64,000 bases of DNA from Mucilaginibacter lappiensis. Its GTDB lineage: Bacteria > Bacteroidota > Bacteroidia > Sphingobacteriales > Sphingobacteriaceae. Position numbers and translations under genes: made by a program. The stretch spans positions 1 through 64,000 of the forward strand of contig NZ_FTMG01000022.1 in the NCBI RefSeq assembly GCF_900155965.1, given 5' to 3'. Positions 62,016-64,000 of this stretch are shown here, piece after piece. The notes beneath the pieces are model-generated. The model ran no database searches, was not told the DNA's origin, and was given only the letters and a program-made list of their open reading frames with translations. The stretch's first letter is position 1. Each line of letters starts with the position of its first letter.

Positions 62016-62951
62016 ATGACTATTACCCAACTTGAATATATTGTAGCTGTTGACACCTACCGGAGTTTTGTAATTGCAGCCGAAAAATGCTTTGTTACGC
62101 AACCTACATTAAGTATGCAGGTACAAAAACTGGAAGATACCCTGGGCGTGAAGTTATTTGATCGGAGCAAGCAGCCGGTAACACCCACCGAAATAGGGAT
62201 CGAGATCATTACACAAGCTCGTATCATGCTGTCGGAAAGCGAAAAGATAAAAGAGATTATTACCGACAGGCAAAAAGAATTATCGGGCGAATTGAGAGTT
62301 GGTATTATTCCTACAGTATCACCATATATCTTACCCAAGATCATTAAGGGCTTTATTGAGAAGTATCCACAGGTTAAACTGATAGTTTGGGAGCAAACCA
62401 CTGAAGATATAATACAGCAATTAAAATTGGGTAAGATTGATTGTGGTATCCTGTCAACCCCGCTCCATGAGAGTTCATTGACAGAGATTCCTGTATTTTA
62501 TGAGAACTTTGTAGCTTACGTATCCAAGAACAGTAAACTCTCCAAAAAGAAAAGTATCAATCCTGAAGATATTGATATGGAAGAGATTTGGGTGCTTAAC
62601 GAAGGGCATTGTATGCGTGAGCAGGTTTTAAATATTTGTCAGCGGCGTAAATCAACCAAAGGTTTTCTGCACTTTGAATATAATACCGGCAGTGTGGAAA
62701 CGCTGAAACGCATGGTTGATCAAAACAATGGTGCTACCATATTACCTGAACTGGCTTTATCCGAGTTGACTGAGAAACAACTGGACAAGGTTCGCTATTT
62801 TAAATCGCCCGAACCTGCGCGCGAGGTAAGCATAGTGATACAGCGTAATTTTTTAAAACGTAGAATGATCGAAGCTTTAAAAAATGAAATACTCGAATTT
62901 GTACCCAAACGAATGAGGAGTAAAAAGAAAAAAGAGGTGATGGATATTTAA
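62016..62951 (+). CDS. oxyR: Hydrogen-peroxide sensing regulator OxyR
   Basis: A 311-residue LysR-type regulator. N-terminal helix-turn-helix (FVIAAEKCFVTQPTLSMQVQ) and a periplasmic-binding-like regulatory domain. The redox pair lies in NEGHCMREQVLNICQRR: Cys199 and Cys208, spaced and numbered exactly as in E. coli OxyR, so disulfide-based sensing is expected. A basic tail RMRSKKKKE is an extension. Controls the adjacent katA divergently, and probably ahpC at 8.2 kb. Confidence 0.93.
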   Translation: MTITQLEYIVAVDTYRSFVIAAEKCFVTQPTLSMQVQKLEDTLGVKLFDRSKQPVTPTEIGIEIITQARIMLSESEKIKEIITDRQKELSGELRVGIIPTVSPYILPKIIKGFIEKYPQVKLIVWEQTTEDIIQQLKLGKIDCGILSTPLHESSLTEIPVFYENFVAYVSKNSKLSKKKSINPEDIDMEEIWVLNEGHCMREQVLNICQRRKSTKGFLHFEYNTGSVETLKRMVDQNNGATILPELALSELTEKQLDKVRYFKSPEPAREVSIVIQRNFLKRRMIEALKNEILEFVPKRMRSKKKKEVMDI

Positions 62952-63000
62952 GTTTTAAACCTGTAAACGGGTTTAGCTATTTTCGGGATCTGGAGTTTTA

Positions 63001-63083
63001 TTATTTGTAATTGTTCTAAATAATTTGGATTGTAAGGCTTCGTGTCTTATTTTTGGCGAATTATTTATAATTAGTCTAAATAA
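63001..63083 (+). promoter_or_regulatory. Promoter flanked by two tandem Fur-like 23-bp boxes
   Basis: Boxes at 63001-63023 and 63061-63083 share TTATTT...TAATT...TCTAAATAA with three mismatches; both are near-palindromes (TTATTTA/TAAATAA in the second). Between them lies TTTG (63024-63027), 20 nt, and TATTTTTG (63048-63055), a full consensus promoter. The first box abuts the -33 element and the second covers the transcription start. Confidence 0.75.
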
Positions 63084-63084
63084 A

Positions 63085-64000
63085 ATGATCCAACCCCGAC
63101 TTAATTTTCACAAACTATTCTCTCTCTCAATTTTAGCAATTATATTGTTATTAAACTCAGCTGCAATTGCTCAGCAATCAAAAGGAACCATCAAAGGTCA
63201 TGTTGTTATTCAGAATGACGGCCCGGCCGAAAATGTTTCAGTTACTTTAAAAGGTACAAAGTATGGCACTGTTACCAATGAAGATGGTGATTTTACTGTA
63301 AGGGCACCACAGGGCAAGTATACCCTGGTTATATCACAGGTAGGCAGCAAAAGCCAGGAAACAGCTGTTGATCTGGCAGCAGGCCAAACCCTTACTTTAC
63401 CACAATTTACTGTTAGCAAAGCTGCTAATAACTTACAAGAAGTAAGCGTAAGTGGCAGCAAGGTAAATAAGTTTAAAACCAAAAAAAGCGTCGATGTTGC
63501 TAAGATGCCCTTAAGCAACCTTGAAAACGCACAGGTTTATACCACCATATCTAACCAGTTAATACAAGAGCAGCAACTTTTCTCGGTTGATGATGCTTTG
63601 CGCAATGCACCAGGCATTCAAAAAATGTGGGAAGCGACCGGCCGCGGTGGCGATGGTGGCAGTTATTATAACTCACGTGGGTTTATTGTACAAGCCAAGC
63701 TGCGAAATGGCATAGCAGGTAACATAACCTCCGGTATCGATGCTGTTAATCTGGAAAGAATAGAAGTGATCAAAGGCCCATCCGCAACTTTATTCGGAAG
63801 TACCTTAACTTCTTACGGAGGCTTAATTAATCGGGTAACCAAATCTCCTTATGACTCGTTTGGTGGCGAAGTTTCATTTGCCGACGGTAATTATGACTTT
63901 CACCGTGTGGCGCTTGATATAAATACTCCTTTGGATGTAAAGAAAAAGGTATTGTTCCGCCTAAATACCGCATTTAATAATGAAGGAAGTTTTCAAAACA
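63085..64000 (+). CDS. TonB-dependent siderophore receptor (3' end outside window)
   Basis: The frame is open to the right edge; about 305 residues are visible. The signal peptide ends SAAIAQQ; then a carboxypeptidase-regulatory-like beta-sandwich (GTIKGHVVIQNDGPAENVSV), and the plug domain with DALRNAPGIQK and RIEVIKGPSATLFGS, followed by GGLINRVTK, typical of FhuA/FoxA-type siderophore receptors. Takes up ferric siderophores with TonB-ExbBD energy. The two Fur-like boxes upstream support iron repression. Start at ATG 63085 right after the second box. Confidence 0.88.
   Translation, partial: MIQPRLNFHKLFSLSILAIILLLNSAAIAQQSKGTIKGHVVIQNDGPAENVSVTLKGTKYGTVTNEDGDFTVRAPQGKYTLVISQVGSKSQETAVDLAAGQTLTLPQFTVSKAANNLQEVSVSGSKVNKFKTKKSVDVAKMPLSNLENAQVYTTISNQLIQEQQLFSVDDALRNAPGIQKMWEATGRGGDGGSYYNSRGFIVQAKLRNGIAGNITSGIDAVNLERIEVIKGPSATLFGSTLTSYGGLINRVTKSPYDSFGGEVSFADGNYDFHRVALDINTPLDVKKKVLFRLNTAFNNEGSFQN

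Overview
The window is chromosomal DNA from a member of the Bacteroidota, most likely Sphingobacteriaceae (Mucilaginibacter or Pedobacter type). The evidence is promoters of the TAnnTTTG type with a TTTG/TTG element about 20 nt upstream, almost no Shine-Dalgarno sites, many Bacteroidota-specific families (DUF4270, DUF2911, DUF4920, DUF3471, DPP4-like S9, M61 with PDZ, SusC/FhuA-like receptors with an N-terminal carboxypeptidase-like domain), a type IX secretion sorting domain, and a CarB that lacks the MGS domain. The genus is an inference from gene content.

Layout. 1-0.4 kb: 3' end of an IS110-type transposase, then a dispersed palindrome. 0.6-2.7 kb: two paralogous SDR oxidoreductases and an Atu4866-family gene behind a palindromic operator. 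2.7-8 kb: metallophosphoesterase, GapN-like aldehyde dehydrogenase, and a DUF2306/WG-YARHG membrane pair. 8.2-9.5 kb: AhpC/AhpD peroxide defence of the mycobacterial type. 9.7-14.7 kb: TetR-controlled tripartite efflux operon (TetR, TolC, EmrA, EmrB). 14.9-19.6 kb: PIG-L deacetylase, then a tightly overlapping membrane cassette of a 63-aa protein, a 41-aa protein with a GTG start, and an SSS symporter. 19.6-30.2 kb: DUF2911, RlmI, TerC, an ECF sigma/anti-sigma/adhesin operon, a NadR-like kinase, and M28 and M61 peptidases. 30.5-36 kb: secreted proteins, a class C beta-lactamase-like hydrolase, DPP4-like peptidase. 36.2-44 kb: information-processing core (ssb, mutY, HU, TPR protein, a 29-aa COX24/AURKAIP1-like basic protein, RNase G, radA) with a PagL-like deacylase. 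44-54.3 kb: NHL lipoprotein, DUF4920, an ACP-like membrane protein, carB, a lipoprotein, and a large T9SS-exported clan GH-D glycosidase. 54.6-60.3 kb: panD, panC, an orphan GT5 N-domain protein, DUF4270, glmS. 60.4-64 kb: katA/oxyR divergent pair and the start of a siderophore receptor with two tandem Fur-like boxes.

The most unusual signal is a set of dispersed palindromic repeats between genes that also enters genes. One copy sits in frame inside radA. Other copies supply the last codons and stop of the DUF2306 gene, terC and the NadR-like kinase gene. The second is the 41-aa membrane ORF welded between a small membrane protein and the symporter. Oxidative-stress functions recur (AhpC/AhpD, KatA/OxyR, MutY). 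I saw no tRNA, rRNA or CRISPR array.
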